Assembly (NCBI RefSeq): GCF_947242115.1
Contig: NC_074711.1
Span: 30,758,602-30,822,601, forward strand
Source: Biomphalaria glabrata
Lineage: Eukaryota > Mollusca > Gastropoda > Planorbidae
Reading direction: 5' to 3'
DNA length: 64,000 bases
Numbering within the stretch: the first letter of the stretch is position 1; every line of letters starts with the position of its first letter. The position numbers and the translations under genes are program-made. This document shows positions 48,280 through 59,640 of this stretch, in pieces. Under the pieces are notes generated by a model. It worked only from the letters and a program-made list of their open reading frames with translations, ran no database searches and had not been told where the DNA came from.

Positions 48280-49369
48280 AGCCCTTAGTGGATCGCCGCT
48301 GTGGAGGGCGCAAATGCTATAGTGTAGAGATGTGTCTGAGTCTTATATATCTATTTCATGATTCGTGTCTGGTACAGTTGTCATTGAATATTGTGCGATT
48401 ATTAAGTACACGTGAAGAAAAAGTCCAAACTGTGGAACAATTAAAATAACTTTAATGTAGAATGGGGCACATTCAAAATCTCTGTCGTTAGATATTGTCA
48501 CCTCAAAGACCTTATACCAATTGATTTAAACAAAGTGCACCCTACTATCTGAGGCGTCACTACATGTCGCGTTCAAAGTCAGTCAGCTATAGTGCGTCGC
48601 TAAGTTTAATAAGTATATGACAAGTAACAGGGACAGCACCGTGCAAATTGAATTTCTTGAAAGACATCTTGACAAGCTATTCGGAATGCTTGAGGTGTAC
48701 TTTTTTAAACGGTTAATGTTCGGCCCACACTCTTGACCATTTTATTGTCCATGGGGGAATCACGGCTAATAAATCCACTGCCCAGAGAGCATAACTTCTA
48801 CTAAGATGAAAGTGAGAGGCCCCAGAGTTTTGCTTTACAGTATGGCGCGCCTGTAAGTCTTTGTGGATATCTGTTATTTGTTATACTAGTAAATGTCTGT
48901 TTGCTACTCTCATATATGTTAGCCAAATCAATTGAGCCATAATTGTTGTAAATATAATAAAAATCAGGAGATCAGGAGAAACCGAGTATGTGCTCATCGT
49001 CAGAATAGTTTTGTGAGGCCATAGATCCAGTGAGAATTTGGTTAGATTTTAAGCCTATTCAACTTGTCCGGGTTATATAGTTTCTGGAAAGCATTATTGG
49101 AATGGTATAATCTACCAAGTTCTGCTACTGTGTGTTGTGTTGAAGCATAGTATAAAAATATTTTTTTTAATTTCGAAACTCAGATAAACGTTAAATCTAA
49201 ATAAAGATCTCATTTTTGAAATCATTCAATGTAGCTCACAGAAAATGTGCATCAAAGGAAAATCAAAGAAAGATTTAAACTGAAATAAAACTTTTAAAGA
49301 ACAAAACAAAGACCACAAGAGAATGTTTCTATTACATTTCCTTATCAACATCATTGGAGACGAAAAAAC
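48280..49369. other. Possible 3' UTR of the minus-strand gene, otherwise unrecognised
   Basis: Single-copy-looking AT-rich DNA below the proposed stop at 49370. The nearest minus-strand AATAAA (as TTTATT) is at 48739-48744. No other feature. Confidence 0.3.
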
Positions 49370-49486
49370 TCATGGAGCTGAGCTTTTCCCGAACTCATTT
49401 TTTCTTGCATTTTCGTGGTGGATTCTTTCGAACATCATTTTGGCTGGCTGACCCTCCTTCTTTAGTCTCAACAGCTTTGACAATGG
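49370..49486 (-). CDS. Putative last exon, C-terminal tail of a membrane protein
   Basis: On the minus strand an acceptor TATTTATCATATAG is followed by an open phase-0 stretch of 38 codons and TGA at 49370-49372. It reads PLSKLLRLKKEGQPAKMMFE, continues with RIHHENARKNEFGKSSAP, and is rich in basic residues. Joined in frame to the exon at 57980-58150 it would form the cytosolic tail after a membrane segment. A second frame is also open, which weakens the call. No family is recognised. Confidence 0.4.
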   Translation of the reverse strand, partial: PLSKLLRLKKEGQPAKMMFERIHHENARKNEFGKSSAP

Positions 49487-49784
49487 CTATATGATAAATA
49501 TAAACACAACACAATTTTAGAAAATACATTCAGAAATCTAGTTACATATATCAAGTCATACACTGCGGTCATAAAGTAGTCTATATCTGTAATTTCTCGC
49601 CATCTCTTACACACACAAACACTTAGTCTCACATACACACAAACAGTCACGCACACACAAACACTTAGTTACACTAGTTCTCCTTCATTTACTTAGCTGT
49701 TCTCTAGTTTCAGTTATTTATTGTGGTGTTTTCTTTTGGTTTCTTGTTGCCTTTCATCATGTGTTTCTCTATCTTAAACGGTAT

Positions 49785-49935
49785 CTGGAAATTTAGGCAC
49801 CGGATATTTAGGCACCGGATATTTAGGCACCCGGAAATTTAGGCACCCGGATATTTAGGCACCCGGAAATTTAGGCACCGGATAATTAGGCACTTTTTGA
49901 GAAGGCGGAAAATTAGGCACCGGAAAATTAGGCAC
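49785..49935. repeat. Short tandem repeat of 14-17 bp
   Basis: About nine imperfect units of 'ggcacccggaaatttagg' and 'ggcaccggatatttagg'. Confidence 0.85.
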
Positions 49936-51570
49936 TCTTTAATTAGCGACCTTAATTTTGAAAATAATTTTAAAATGTTAACGTATATTTTATCCTTAGA
50001 CTATGGACTATCGGTGACGTTATAATGAATAGCCACTATAACGATTCTAACTAAAGAAAAGCTAACAAAATGGGAAAAAATGACAATCATGAGAATGTGT
50101 GGAAAAAATAACTCCTAAGTCATTATATAATATAGACATCACATGATTCAGAGGAGGGGAGGTAGAGATGATTCTCCGCTCATTGCTTCAGTCCATCACC
50201 AGCCCCTATAAGGTTGACTCTTCTAGCCCCGCCAGTGCAATAGACTCTGTCGTTAGGTACCCCAACGGGCAGGCATGGTCCTCATACGATCATTTCAATG
50301 TTATTCATGTTCATGTGTTTAAGGTTAACAGATTATTTATACGGTCATTTTTACATTCCATGAACACAGAAAATTTCGGTTACAAAATATCTAGTTGTTT
50401 TTTTTTGCATTTTCATTGATCTATATATAAATATTTGTTAATTTCGCATTCAACATCCTTTATCTAAGAAAGTTTCTTTTGCTGCCAAGTCTTCATTTTG
50501 AAAGGGATGAAGCACTCAAGCCAGTCATTCTTCCGAAGCCTAAATTTTGATCGCTATCAGGTGAAACATATTCCCAATTCTGTTGCCTGATTATTGCTAA
50601 AGTAAGTAAGCTATCAATCTTCAGAATCACGTTGTGACTAAACCATGAATGAATATGGACAGTCAACTAATGGTTGACATAGTCGTAATAATCCATCATC
50701 AAACATATACTTACTGTTTACCCACATATACATATACTCACCTATTTACCTGATTCACTATGATTGTATGTTTACGTGCCGTGGTTACATTTGTGTTGAA
50801 GCCCACATGCAGGCCAGATTTACAGCAGGGTTTGGTTTGTTGTTGTTGTTTTTGGCACATCGACACAATTTATTAAAAATAGGACTTACACATAGGTCTA
50901 TAAATTGTTTTAGCAAACTGTGCATATTAAAAACTATCTGGATATGACCCGCGGGCCTTAGTTTGTACATCACTTATTTAGTGCATTGAATTTAGATCTT
51001 CGTGAAACATGGCGAGATGTTCTTTTCAAACTTTTAGCTTTCACACGATTTGTTAAAAAGTTTCCTTCTTCAATAGAGATAAATTTAGTGATGTTTATTA
51101 TTAATATTATTATTTTAGGGCCTTCTTGTTGCGAGAGACCTACACTACGGTCTCCTCCGTAATTTAAGGAACATTCATGCCAATTTTTTTTTATCAAGAT
51201 TGGTCAAACGGTTTTGATTACTATAAGTAAAAAATAAACATACATACATTACATACATAAATACATACATACATACAAACAAACATGCTCCTTACATTGT
51301 GCTTTATGTATTCGATGAGACAATAAGAGAAATGAAATGTACTCTATTTCTTTCTACACATATATGACATGCTTTGAAATGTGCTAATAGACTATTATTA
51401 AGAGCATTCATATTGAAGCGTGAAGATGGTAAGTGCCACAAAATCCTTCCCCGGGCCTCCACTTACTAGAATCCGACATCGTATTTGTGTATAGGTCAAC
51501 ACATTTCATTCAAGATTGTAAACTATCCACATAACAATCTAAGATAGATTGTTAAATCCAAATGTTTACT
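49936..51570. other. Possible intron of the minus-strand gene, nothing recognised
   Basis: AT-rich. A short (CATA)n run occurs near 51240-51280. Short open frames have no support. Confidence 0.4.
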
Positions 51571-51574
51571 TAAG

Positions 51575-51710
51575 GCCTATGTAAGATGGACTGTGGCCAC
51601 GATGGGTTCGAACCCTCCCCGCCGTCATCCCCCAGCGGCCCTGAGGAATATTTGGGCTATGATGTCATTATCTTCAAATCTGAAAGAATATCTGAAACGT
51701 TTATTTACCC
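51575..51710 (+). mobile_element. tRNA-derived SINE (family A)
   Basis: 'gatggactgtggccacgatg', a B box GGGTTCGAACCCTCC, then 'ccgtcatcccccagcggccc' and 'ctgaaagaatatctgaaacg'. The front of the head is degraded. Confidence 0.65.
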
Positions 51711-51738
51711 AATGTGGCTATAGAATACAATTTGAAAG

Positions 51739-51865
51739 ATAAGATGGATAAGGTCTAGATGGATAAGGTCTAGATGGATAAGGTCTAGATGGATAAGGTC
51801 TAGATGGATAAGGTCTAGATGGATAAGGTCAAGGTGGATAAGGTCAAGATGGATAAGGTCAAGAT
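51739..51865. repeat. 15-bp tandem repeat, about 8 copies
   Basis: Units of 'ggataaggtctagat', with later copies carrying 'aag' in place of 'tag'. Follows the SINE tail almost directly, so it may be its expanded 3' end. Confidence 0.9.
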
Positions 51866-52199
51866 ATGTTCAGAAAAGCCTTTCCTACGTTTTGGCTTGG
51901 TTTTGAAGACACTTAATGCACTCCTGAGCACCACGAGATCAATCCACAGGAAAGAAAAAAGCAACAAGAGTTTCACCAATTGTTTATCTGAAGTTTGATA
52001 GAAGCCAAAATGATAAAAAATCCAACGAGTCTGAAATTGAAATAATAATATCAAATTATTGCATTCGCTTGTGTTTTCTATTCTTTCTAGTTCGTTATAA
52101 AGCAAATATTTGTTATTGTCTCTTTGATTTGTTGGTTTTATTCTCATAACTTAAAATAAAGACCTAGTTGTTTAGTTTAAGCCCTGATACAGTTTAGGG

Positions 52200-54420
52200 T
52201 CAGCAGGGTCGCAGGCTCTGCGAGGGTGTAGCACTGAGTGCTGAGAACGGCCTAAGAGTTGCCAGCTCCTGATTTTTCCACAGGGCTGAATTCCGAAGCC
52301 TTTTCCATGATAGGATATAACTGCAAGACAGCAGAGGTTTGGATTCAGAGTTTTCCTTCTCCTAGGTCCGGGATCGGCAACCTGCGGATCGCGAGCCACA
52401 TGCGGCTCTTTGGATGTGAAGCTGCGTCTCTTTAGTTCCATACGCAAATATTATTTATTTTATTGAAACATTTTTCAGAATAGCTCTACATCTTTAAACG
52501 AAGAGTAGGCACCGATTCTATCTCTCAGCCTTATACCACCCCCCCACCCCATTACGCGCTAATCTGGCAAGATTTGTGGTACAACTAGAAATTGAACAAA
52601 AAGGCAAACCATTTTCAGATGATGAGTATGTCAAAGACTGCTTCCTACATGCGCCTGAAGAACTGTTTCGTGATTTCAAAAACAAAAAACAAAAACAGAA
52701 ACCTTGAAAAAAAAGTCAAAGCTATGCCACTATCCGCTAAAACAGTACAAGATAGAATAGCTAAAATTATCTTCTAATGTAACATATTTCCAGGTGGAAG
52801 ATATTTAACTTTCTTCTGCCTTATCCCTTGCTAGTCTTGCGACATAAAAGGCACGACATAAGTTGCCCATTTTGTCTGGTATATGTCTTCCCAAGGTCCA
52901 AAAGAAGATCTTCCAGGATTGCTACTCTCATGACAAACTAGAGGGGAAGATGGAGCGAATGCCGTGCAGAAATGCCTTGATGACAATATGATCGAGTTAA
53001 ATAAAATCGTTTAAACAGCAATTGATGGAGCCAAAATTATGACAAGAAAAATTAAGGAGCAACAACGATTCTTCGAGCCAAATAAACCACCTAATTCTTA
53101 CATTTCACTGCATAATGCACCAAGAAGCGCTTTGTGTCCAAACATTTATATCTGACATAGTTAAGGTTATACATTTGATAATCATGATTGCAAACATCAT
53201 CTTATCAATTGCACTCTACCATCTTCAGTTTAAAGAACCCTTAAGCGAGATGGAGACACAGTATTTCGACCTCCTTCTTTACAATAAAGTGCGATGGCTT
53301 GAATCGTTTTGCTTTGTGCTTGAATGAAATAAATACATTCCTAAATGAAAAAAAAGCATTAATAACCCTGAATATGAGAACGACAAATGGTCGCAAAAAT
53401 TGTACTTTACGGTGGATATAACAGCGAAAGGAAATTAGCTGAATCTAAAACTGCAAAGAAAGTAAAACCCAACCTGTTTTGGTAGAAGAATTAGTTTATT
53501 TTGAAGAAAAATTAATTCTTTTGGCAGGATATGCACTTACTTCATTTTAAATGTCTAAAACAGTATCGCGATAAAAATCAATGCGACTATTGACACAAAT
53601 TACTTCAGCCCATTTATAAAAAAAATCAAAGATAAAGTTGAAAATGTTGGATGTCCAGAAATGTATGCACGTTACGCAACAAATGTCACAACTTTAAAAG
53701 AAATGTCTCGAGTTGAGACACTTAGCCTATATTCGACACATGGAATAGTCTTCCAGAATGCTAGAGTGAGGTGAAGTTGTCATTTGAAGTACTGACTATC
53801 TTCGGATCGACATATTCGTGCGAGCAAGTGTTATATTCATATATAATTAAAAGCACAGTAAGAAGTCAACTAACAAATGAAAATTTAGAGTCGTGTTTGA
53901 AACTAAAAACAAGTTATGAGCCTAATGTATCCAAACTTTCTAAAACCATGCAAAGCCAACCTCCCATTGAATTTTCTCAATTCTTTGTTATTCAAATACA
54001 AGTTAGTGTTGTAATATTTAACTGCTTTTGTTGCTGCCGAAAGAAAAAATAATTATCTAATAAAACCATATATATATATATATATTATCTAATTTGATGT
54101 GGAAAAACACGTATATATGAAATAATATATTCGTTTTTTTTTTTAAATTAAAAAATTAATTGTGTCAGTACTATTTATTGTTGGCAAGAAAATTGTAATT
54201 TTTGGCTCTTTCGATTCAAAAGGTTGCCGACCCCTGTCCTAGGTGGGTAGCCAGATATGGCTAACGAGCCCCTTCTCCTATGAGTGAAAACAGTTCCACC
54301 GGACTCAGTATCTGAGCCACGCGTGAGTTGTCAGATGCTATTTGAGACGCATGCCATTAGGAAGCATTTTTTTAAGTAGTGTAGTGCTTATATCCATTAC
54401 CATTTCCGGCAATGACAACC
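52200..54420. repeat. Older unclassified repeat, split by a hAT insertion
   Basis: 52225-52367 and 54237-54420 together match 60285-60610: 'gcctaagagttgccagctcc', 'tgatttttccacagggctga', then, after the insertion, 'taggtgggtagccag', 'tggctaacgagccc' and 'ctgagccacgcgtgag'. The copy at 60285-60610 has no insertion and shows the empty site as TCTTAGGT. Confidence 0.75.
52368..54236 (+). mobile_element. Decayed hAT element (GTF2IRD2/FAM200-like), 1.87 kb, with perfect 8-bp target duplication
   Basis: The left end CCGGGATCGGCAACC and the right end (read inward) CAGGGGTCGGCAACC agree at 13 of 15 bases. TCCTAGGT flanks it on both sides (52360-52367, 54237-54244). The + strand carries remains of a hAT transposase in order: AMPLSAKTVQDRIAK (about 52720), LHCIMHQEALCVQTF (about 53110), SEMETQYFDLLLYNKVRWLE (about 53250) and, at the end, FGSTYSCEQVLYSYIIKSTV with SQLTNENLESCLKL (about 53800-53910), the dimerisation domain. 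The region around the first catalytic Asp could not be found and several frameshifts and deletions are present. Inactive. Confidence 0.85.
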
Positions 54421-54529
54421 TAGCGAACTCTACAAAATGTAGGAATCATTAAAAACACATAATTTAAAAAAAACTTGAAAACTAACAGAAAGCCCATTAC
54501 GTTGGTTTAGTTAAAAATATGAGAGAAAG

Positions 54530-55015
54530 AAAAGTCAGACGACTGAAGAAAATAGTGAGAAAGAATTTAAAAAAGAAAAGCAGAACGAGAGACGGAAAGA
54601 ACAGATGGATGAGAAAGTGAGAAAAGAAAAACAGAGAACGAAAGAAGAAAGAGAGAGAATATGAAGGGAAGAAAGAATGGGAAGAGAGAAAGAGAAATGA
54701 AAGAGAGAAAGAGAAAACAAAAGCGGAACGATTTTCAGAGAGACGGGAGTTAGAGAAGAAAAAGAGAAAATTAAGAGAGAAAAAATGGAGACATAGAGAA
54801 ATGATGGGAGAAAGTGAGGAAAAATAGAAAAGAAAGAGACAATAAATGAGGGTAGAGGGGATGAGAGAGACTGAGTAAGAAGAGAGGGGAACACAAAAGA
54901 GAGAGGAAAAACAGAAAGAAAAAAAAAGGTAGGCAGAGAGAAAAAATGAAAAAGAAAAAGTGACATGAAGAGAGAAAAGAGAGATGAAGAGATAGAAAGA
55001 AAGAACAAAAGTTAT
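54530..55015. repeat. 480-bp polypurine/polypyrimidine tract
   Basis: Almost only A and G on the + strand (gagaaagag-type words), with scattered T and C. The minus strand stays open for 157 codons of Ser/Phe/Leu as a by-product. Such tracts can form triplex (H-DNA) structures. Confidence 0.85.
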
Positions 55016-55489
55016 TTAAATATGAAGAAATTGCAAGAGATGTTTTTTAATGGACAGGATTTAAATATAATTATAAGATTGCGATTTAAAAAAACAACAA
55101 CATATATTCTAGTGTAGTTATTTCTAAGTTTGTTTCTGGTCGTCAGCAGTTCAGAATTATTTGGTAGGCTATTGATTTAGTAAGCAAGCATATAGCTTAT
55201 ACAGTAATGCATACATTATGAAAGTTGTAAATTAAGTAAAATGCGATGCAGACTTTAAATAAACACACTAAAGTATGGTTCGTACATTTTAATTCTTACA
55301 AGAGCATAATAGGAGGGTCGTTTATCATATAAATGTTTATACTGTATCTATTCAGAAGAATGTAAACTAGATTAAAGCTTTGTTTATTTTTGAGTCAGTG
55401 TTGTTTTGCTAAAACATTTTTCAGAGTAGATATGAATGCTATTATAAAATCTATTAAATTTTTAATTAGCACATTAATGAAGACATTAA
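55016..55489. other. Nothing recognised
   Basis: AT-rich DNA without supported features. Confidence 0.4.
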
Positions 55490-56205
55490 CGGCAAAATGA
55501 AAACACTAGCTCGTTATTGAAGATTAAGCCCACTAATGAAGACATTAGCCCACCTTTAACTTAAGACAAGCCCACTAATGAAGACATTAGCCCATCTTTA
55601 AGTTAAGACAAGCCCTCAAATGAAGACATAAGCCCATCTTTAAGTTAAGACAAGCCCACTAATGAAGACATAAGCCTATCTTTAAGTTAAGACAAGCCCT
55701 CTAATGAAGACATAAGCTCATCTTTAAGTTAAGACAAGCCCACTAATGAAGACATTAGCCCATCTTTAAGTTAAAACAAGCCCTCTAATGAAGACATAAG
55801 CTCATCTTTAAGTTAAGACAAGCCACTAATGAAGACATTAGCCCATCTTTAAGTTAAGACAAGCCCTCTAATAAAGACATAAGCCATTTTTAAGTTAAGA
55901 CAAGCCCACTAATGAAGACATTAAGCCATCTTTAAGCAAGGACAAGCCCACTCATGAACACATTAGCCCATCTTTACGTTAAGAAAAGCCCTCTAATAAA
56001 GACATAAGCCATCTTTAAGACAATCCCACAATGAAGACATTAAGCCATCTTTAAGCAAGGACAAGCCCACTCATGAAGACATTAGCCCATCTTTACGTTA
56101 AGACAATCTCACTAATGAAGACATTAAGCCATCTTTAAGCAAGGACAATCCTACTGATGAAGACATTAAGCCATCTTTAAGTTAAGAAAAGCCCACTAAT
56201 GAAGA
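55490..56205. repeat. ~42-bp degenerate minisatellite, about 17 copies
   Basis: Units contain 'taatgaagacattagccca' and 'tctttaagttaagacaagcc'. Units drift and some are shortened (for example near 56020), with a variant subfamily 'aagccatctttaagcaagga' toward the right. Confidence 0.9.
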
Positions 56206-56206
56206 C

Positions 56207-57260
56207 AGGTGGTCTGATAAGTTTCTGACTTAACAATGAAACGTCTAGGTTTTGTTTTCTTCAAATTAATTTTTATTTCTCTACTAAATCTTCCACTAGT
56301 CTAGATCTATCCATTTTTTCCTCTCGAATTCATCCAAATAGTATTGAGCGTCTTTTTACACAACATAGTTCAAAATTATTACATGAAATTCTCTGTTCTA
56401 CTGCATTAGACAAAAAAGTCACAAATATCTAGATCAAAAGAGTTAGAATAGTGGTCAACTGATTTGTAAATTTTCGCCGTCGCCAATATTGAGTTGTAAT
56501 AAAATGCATTCTACCGATGATAAGATAATGTTTGTTCTTCTGACATTGTAGCGGTTTTTCTTCAATTTCTTTATCAAGTATCGACGCATTGTATGCTCAT
56601 GTAATTAGTTTTCCCTTTTCTAGATTATCGATGAAAAAAAACAAAAGTTGTCATCATCTTGACGGCCGAAGCAATAGTTTTCGTTTTCATTTTTTTTTGG
56701 TCCGATTCGCTTTTCGCAGTCTAAAAATTAGATTGTATTTTCGATTCTGGAGTAGCGCGATGAATCAAAGTGTCATCAACAGCAGACCTAATTAATCGTT
56801 GCCAAAAAGTTTGATTTTGTGCGTCTAATCCAACAGAGCCAAGTAAATGTTCAGTTAGTTGGACAAGTTTTGGGTCCGAAAGGAAGAAGCGCTGCATACA
56901 ATGGATGTCAACTTTCTCATGCAAAGGCCTATACCTTGTTTTAATAGCCAACAAAAACGTTCATTGGACATGCTCATGGACTCATCTCTCTAACCTTCTT
57001 TCTACAGTTGTCCGGGATCATTGGCTGAACTTGAGCATTGGTTTCGGATTATCCTTACGTTCACCCTTTTAGCTGGTTTGTCCATTTTTAACTTCAGCTG
57101 CCCAAAAATGTACAGCGTTAAATGATGGAGCAGAGTCTCTGTAAACTCTTTCCAACTCATCAGAGCAGGTTTCTCGATTTTTTCCCATTTGTACAACTCA
57201 CTCAAACAAATGTCATGTAATAACTGCGCCTTCAAAATGGCGATGATTTTGCATGTTCAA
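56207..57260 (-). mobile_element. Possible decayed mobile element, family uncertain
   Basis: 'ggtggtctgataagtttctg' at 56207 looks like a mariner-type terminal repeat. The minus strand to its right has two open pieces, 57235-57002 (LMSWKEFTETLLHHLTLYIF) and 56954-56721 (KVDIHCMQRFFLSDPKLVQL), that look like protein but match no family I can name. No matching second terminal repeat was found. They could instead be unrelated remnants. Confidence 0.3.
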
Positions 57261-57804
57261 ACATTAAAGCAAATGTATTCTAGTCCAAATCACGAAGTAA
57301 GAGTTGACAACCAAGATGCACAAGTTTAATTTTTTTACTTCGTATTTGCTTACAAGCTCCGAAAAGAAAAATCTCATTTTGATTTTCGGTATTTTGAAGC
57401 TTACTTGTACCTTGAATGAGATTTTTTTTTTAAATGTATAATCTGGTTATAGTGCAACAGCTTCTTATGGTCTTCTGAAATCTTGCAGCACTATTTATGC
57501 CTACTTACAGAGTAAATAAACATATTGCATGTACTATATTGGCCTAGATGTTTCTAAACCAGTTCTAATAGACCATTCGAGTTAATAGGCACTATTTCTA
57601 TGATTTAGCTTCGGCGTTGTATGACTGATCCCGAAAGAGACTGTCTTAATTTTATTGCTGTAATTATATTTTGCCCAGTTTTATTGCCATAAAAAAAAAT
57701 AACTAATGCTCTCTGTCATGAGTCTTTCTTCGGTCTCGTGGGACATGATGTCGGTTTGTGACTTCGAGTCTTTTTTGTTGGCTGCTGCTGGGTATTCTAT
57801 TTAA
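57261..57804. other. Nothing recognised
   Basis: AT-rich. No supported feature. Confidence 0.4.
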
Positions 57805-57805
57805 T

Positions 57806-57901
<96 letters not shown>

Positions 57902-57940
57902 AATCTATCTATCTATTTATCTATTTATCTATCTGTCTGT
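57806..57940. repeat. TCTA microsatellite
   Basis: About 30 tetranucleotide units with a few interruptions. Ends some 40 bp before the donor of the putative exon at 57980-58150. Confidence 0.95.
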
Positions 57941-57979
57941 CTATGTATGTCTGAATGTCTGTCTTTGTCTGTTACTGAC

Positions 57980-58150
57980 CTGAAGAAGAGCAAACATTGA
58001 TAAAAAGAAACCAAGTACAATCATAGAAAACAGTATAACCGGCTTGTCAAGCACCAACCAAAGATCCTTAGGCCATCGCAATAACAAGACTTGTATGTCA
58101 GCCTTATTGGGAAACCTCATCTCCTGGAATGTCAAAATATTTGGATAAAC
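57980..58150 (-). CDS. Putative internal exon with a transmembrane segment
   Basis: On the minus strand an acceptor ATAAATATTTTAG is followed by 57 codons without stop and the donor CTTCAG|GTCAGT. Both boundaries are phase 0. It encodes VYPNILTFQEMRFPNKADIQ, then VLLLRWPKDLWLVLDKP and a hydrophobic stretch VILFSMIVLGFFLSMFALLQ, a good membrane helix. The next in-phase exon downstream on this strand could be 49370-49486. The composition looks like a real protein. Upstream exons were not found and may lie beyond the window. The protein is not recognised. Confidence 0.45.
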
Positions 58151-58229
58151 CTAAAATATTTATAATATCACACATAAACTTAACGAGATTGTTGGTTCAC
58201 ATACCAAGATCCATATCTACGGCTTGACA

Positions 58230-58385
58230 GCTTCTGCTGGCTTTGTAAAATGTTTGACATGTTTTGGATGTTTCTTCAGAGTTGAAGATAATCTACTTGC
58301 TAGTCCTAACCTCCAACAGAACGATGGGGGATGACATCGAGATAAACGAACGCGCATACTGCATGACCAGGTAACCTAATCATTC
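58230..58385 (-). mobile_element. tRNA-derived SINE (family A)
   Basis: + sense: 'acatgttttggatgtttctt', 'cctaacctccaacagaacga' and 'gcgcatactgcatgaccagg'. The tRNA-like head at the right is degraded; the B box is lost. Confidence 0.6.
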
Positions 58386-58489
58386 TATTCAGGCGTTTTC
58401 TCCGTCCAAAATTGAGCTTTAAGTTGTCGTATATCTGTCTTTCTTATCTTATAAAATACAGGCGTTTCTTCAAAAAGGAAGATGATTAC

Positions 58490-58700
58490 GTCCTACGCGT
58501 GTTCCACGGTCAATTAGTCATGCATATAAACCAATGACTTAAATTCTGCCAAGTCATTGGTTTTCCTGGCTGGCTCAGGCAACGCATTCCATGCTCCAAT
58601 AGCACTAGGGAAAAAAGGAGCATTTGTACAAATTCGTCCTAGCATACGGAACAAGGAATGCCTTTGACCTGTTTCTCTTTCGGGTTTTGCTCATATACAA
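58490..58700 (-). mobile_element. LINE 3' tail fragment (family F), best copy
   Basis: The minus strand encodes AIGAWNALPEPARKTNDLAE-like sequence (WNALPEPARKTNDLAEFKSL) then stops. It is a W-N-x-LP reverse-transcriptase end shared with 2475-2680 and 35995-36175. Confidence 0.65.
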
Positions 58701-58879
58701 CTCTGACCCATTAATAAAGCCATTTGAGCAATGAAGACCAAAAAAAAAAATTTAGTATTTTAATCTAAACATCACAAATAAGCAGTCTCTATCAGCATGT
58801 AACGTCATTCATTGAGCACAATAAGCATCATCATAATTGGAAAAAATGATTTGTAGGGATGACCCTGATGATCCTTCTA

Positions 58880-59285
58880 CAACCATTACACTGTCCTCTT
58901 TGCATTTTACATCTCGATAAAATGTGTGATTAAAGAGGCTAATCCTAGATACAAATCCAATGTCACAATTTGGGCATTTGTAATCACCAGACGCTGCAGT
59001 CTTTTAAGACTTTTCCCTAGTTCACTACACTATTTGCAATCAGAACTCTTCCTTTATGTTTGCTCTCCATGAGGATCTATCTTGTGCTTCTCTCGGATAA
59101 CTGTTGGTATAATCAGAAGAGCTTGAGGTTAAGTTTGCGACCTTTCAGCTTTCAGGATTGAAGATAATTACTTCCTTACCCAAAACTCCCACAGGACGGC
59201 GGGGGATGGTGGCGGCAGAGTTTGAACTGGGAACTACTGGGACAACAGTCCAGAGCGCCTACAACACGACCAGACAGCCATTTTC
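58880..59285. mobile_element. Unclassified repeat followed by a family A SINE (-)
   Basis: 58880-59130 resembles 22170-22500 and part of 19960-20285. 59140-59285 is a minus-strand SINE: 'acccaaaactcccacaggac', 'ggcagagtttgaactgggaa' and 'gcgcctacaacacgaccaga'. Confidence 0.5.
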
Positions 59286-59640
59286 ATGGAGAATATAGTC
59301 TAGATCTAATTAAATAATATTATATCTAAAATATATTAAACCATTTAAGTACGTATATATTTCAATTATTCTAAATCAAACATTAAACTATGCTACGTTT
59401 CATTACCATGTATGAGAATTGAGGTGACACAACACTTAGACTTATCACATTAAACAACAGACAACTCTAGAAAAGATTTGAAATCTAGATTAGGGCGGAT
59501 TTAATTATGCTAAGCAATGAGGAGATCTTCATCTAGGCTACATCTGGCTATATTAGTCATTGAGACACTAGACTTTGATAACGTTTACTTTTAAGTTTCT
59601 AAATGTCCATTTTCAGTATTTGCTAATGTTGTTGGCCACC
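59286..59640. other. Nothing recognised
   Basis: AT-rich with CTAGATCTA words. No gene. Confidence 0.4.

Noticed and set aside
54535-55008. 157-codon Ser/Phe/Leu-rich minus-strand frame
   Set aside because: Arises from the polypurine tract, which rarely forms stops on the complementary strand.
55490-56205. CRISPR-like array
   Set aside because: Units are contiguous degenerate repeats without unique spacers, and the DNA is animal nuclear.
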